NCBI GenBank assembly: GCA_028717985.1
Contig: JAQUMS010000096.1
Coordinates: 1 to 5,913, forward strand
Length of the DNA: 5,913 bases
Reading direction: 5' to 3'
From: Candidatus Omnitrophota bacterium
Lineage (GTDB): Bacteria > Omnitrophota > Gorgyraeia > Gygaellales > Profunditerraquicolaceae
The translations under genes were made by a program, and so were the position numbers. The notes under the pieces are model-generated. The model saw only the letters and a program-made list of their open reading frames with translations, did not search any database and was not told the origin of the DNA. Shown in pieces: positions 5,552 through 5,913 of the stretch. How positions within the stretch are numbered: position 1 is the first letter of the stretch; each line of letters starts with the position of its first letter.

Positions 5552-5913
5552 ATGTCCCGGTTTGTCCGATGTTTATGCTTTGTTTTTGCAATGATTTGTG
5601 TTTTTTACGCTGAGGGTGGCGCACGCAATTGCCAGGATGCTTTATATTCTCCGGGGAAAATGCTAAAACCCGTTGACAGCGTATTGAAAGTGGCGCTCGG
5701 CGACCCTGCGATAGATTTTTCTCTCCCGTCTATTTCGGGAAAAAAGGTCTCATTGCGTGATTATTTAGGAGAGAAAAATATTGTTTTGGCGTTCATCCCC
5801 GCGGCCTGGATGCCGGTTTGTTCCGATCAGATATACGAATATACCTTTTATGAAGATTCTTTCCGTGAACAGAACGCCGTTCTGCTGGTTATTAGTATAC
5901 GCGCTATCCCGAC
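5552..5913 (+). CDS. Exported peroxiredoxin-like protein, AhpC/TSA redoxin (3'-truncated by window edge)
   Basis: The first 120 residues of a thiol peroxidase/redoxin-fold protein; the frame is open to the right edge. Residues 1-20 form a signal-peptide-like stretch (R3 and R6, then a hydrophobic run), so the protein is probably exported. C27 does not sit in a lipobox. The redoxin domain begins with LGDPAIDFSLPSISGKKVSL (49-68) and continues through DYLGEKNIVLAFIPAAW (70-86) to the probable peroxidatic cysteine C90 in PAAWMPVC. The family motif is P-x-x-x-T/S-x-x-C; here the Thr/Ser position is Met (M87), an uncommon change at a catalytic residue. The resolving-cysteine region is not in the window. 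Start: ATG 5552 lies 11 nt after the SD AGGAGG (5535-5540). The in-frame GTG 5546 is 5 nt after it and is an equally possible start that would add two residues. Family call is good; peroxidase activity is uncertain because of M87 and the missing C-terminus. Confidence 0.8.
   Translation, partial: MSRFVRCLCFVFAMICVFYAEGGARNCQDALYSPGKMLKPVDSVLKVALGDPAIDFSLPSISGKKVSLRDYLGEKNIVLAFIPAAWMPVCSDQIYEYTFYEDSFREQNAVLLVISIRAIP

Overview
The window looks like a piece of an AT-rich, Gram-negative-type bacterial chromosome. The envelope-related content supports this: a glycosyltransferase of the LPS inner-core (WaaE/KdtX-like) type, a lipoprotein with a clear lipobox, a drug-efflux-type MFS transporter, and an exported peroxiredoxin. 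All genes lie on the + strand. No rRNA, tRNA, CRISPR array or complete mobile element is visible. The overall feel fits an uncultured lineage such as Omnitrophota or a neighbour, but that placement is only an inference from gene style.

Layout. (1) 2-688: C-terminal part of a DHA2/EmrB-type MFS exporter, cut by the window edge. (2) 776-1414: MhqN-like nitroreductase with a good Shine-Dalgarno (SD). (3) 1415-1631: 217 nt without a convincing gene, containing an SD/anti-SD type inverted repeat. (4) 1632-2411: family 2 glycosyltransferase. (5) 2412-2556: short intergenic stretch with a post-gene hairpin, a TGTCCC direct repeat, and two mutually exclusive hairpins directly before the next start codon. 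(6) 2557-5319: a compact four-gene run made of an acyl carrier protein, a stand-alone HD-GYP domain protein, a potassium-channel-like membrane protein and a patatin-like lipoprotein. Gaps are 19, 4 and 7 nt, so they are probably one transcript. (7) 5320-5545: intergenic region with a perfect extended -10 promoter and a strong SD. (8) 5552-5913: 5' part of an exported peroxiredoxin-like protein, cut by the right edge.

How the genes may work together. The most unusual unit is the ACP / HD-GYP / K+ channel / patatin-lipoprotein run. It combines an acyl carrier, a likely cyclic-dinucleotide phosphodiesterase, an ion channel and an exported lipid hydrolase. A link to envelope lipid remodelling or signalling is a hypothesis only. 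Within this run, the ACP-to-HD-GYP junction carries two successive TAATG stop/start overlaps joined by a six-codon mini-ORF, which would suit translational coupling. The flanking genes (efflux pump, nitroreductase, peroxiredoxin) are generic detoxification or redox functions.
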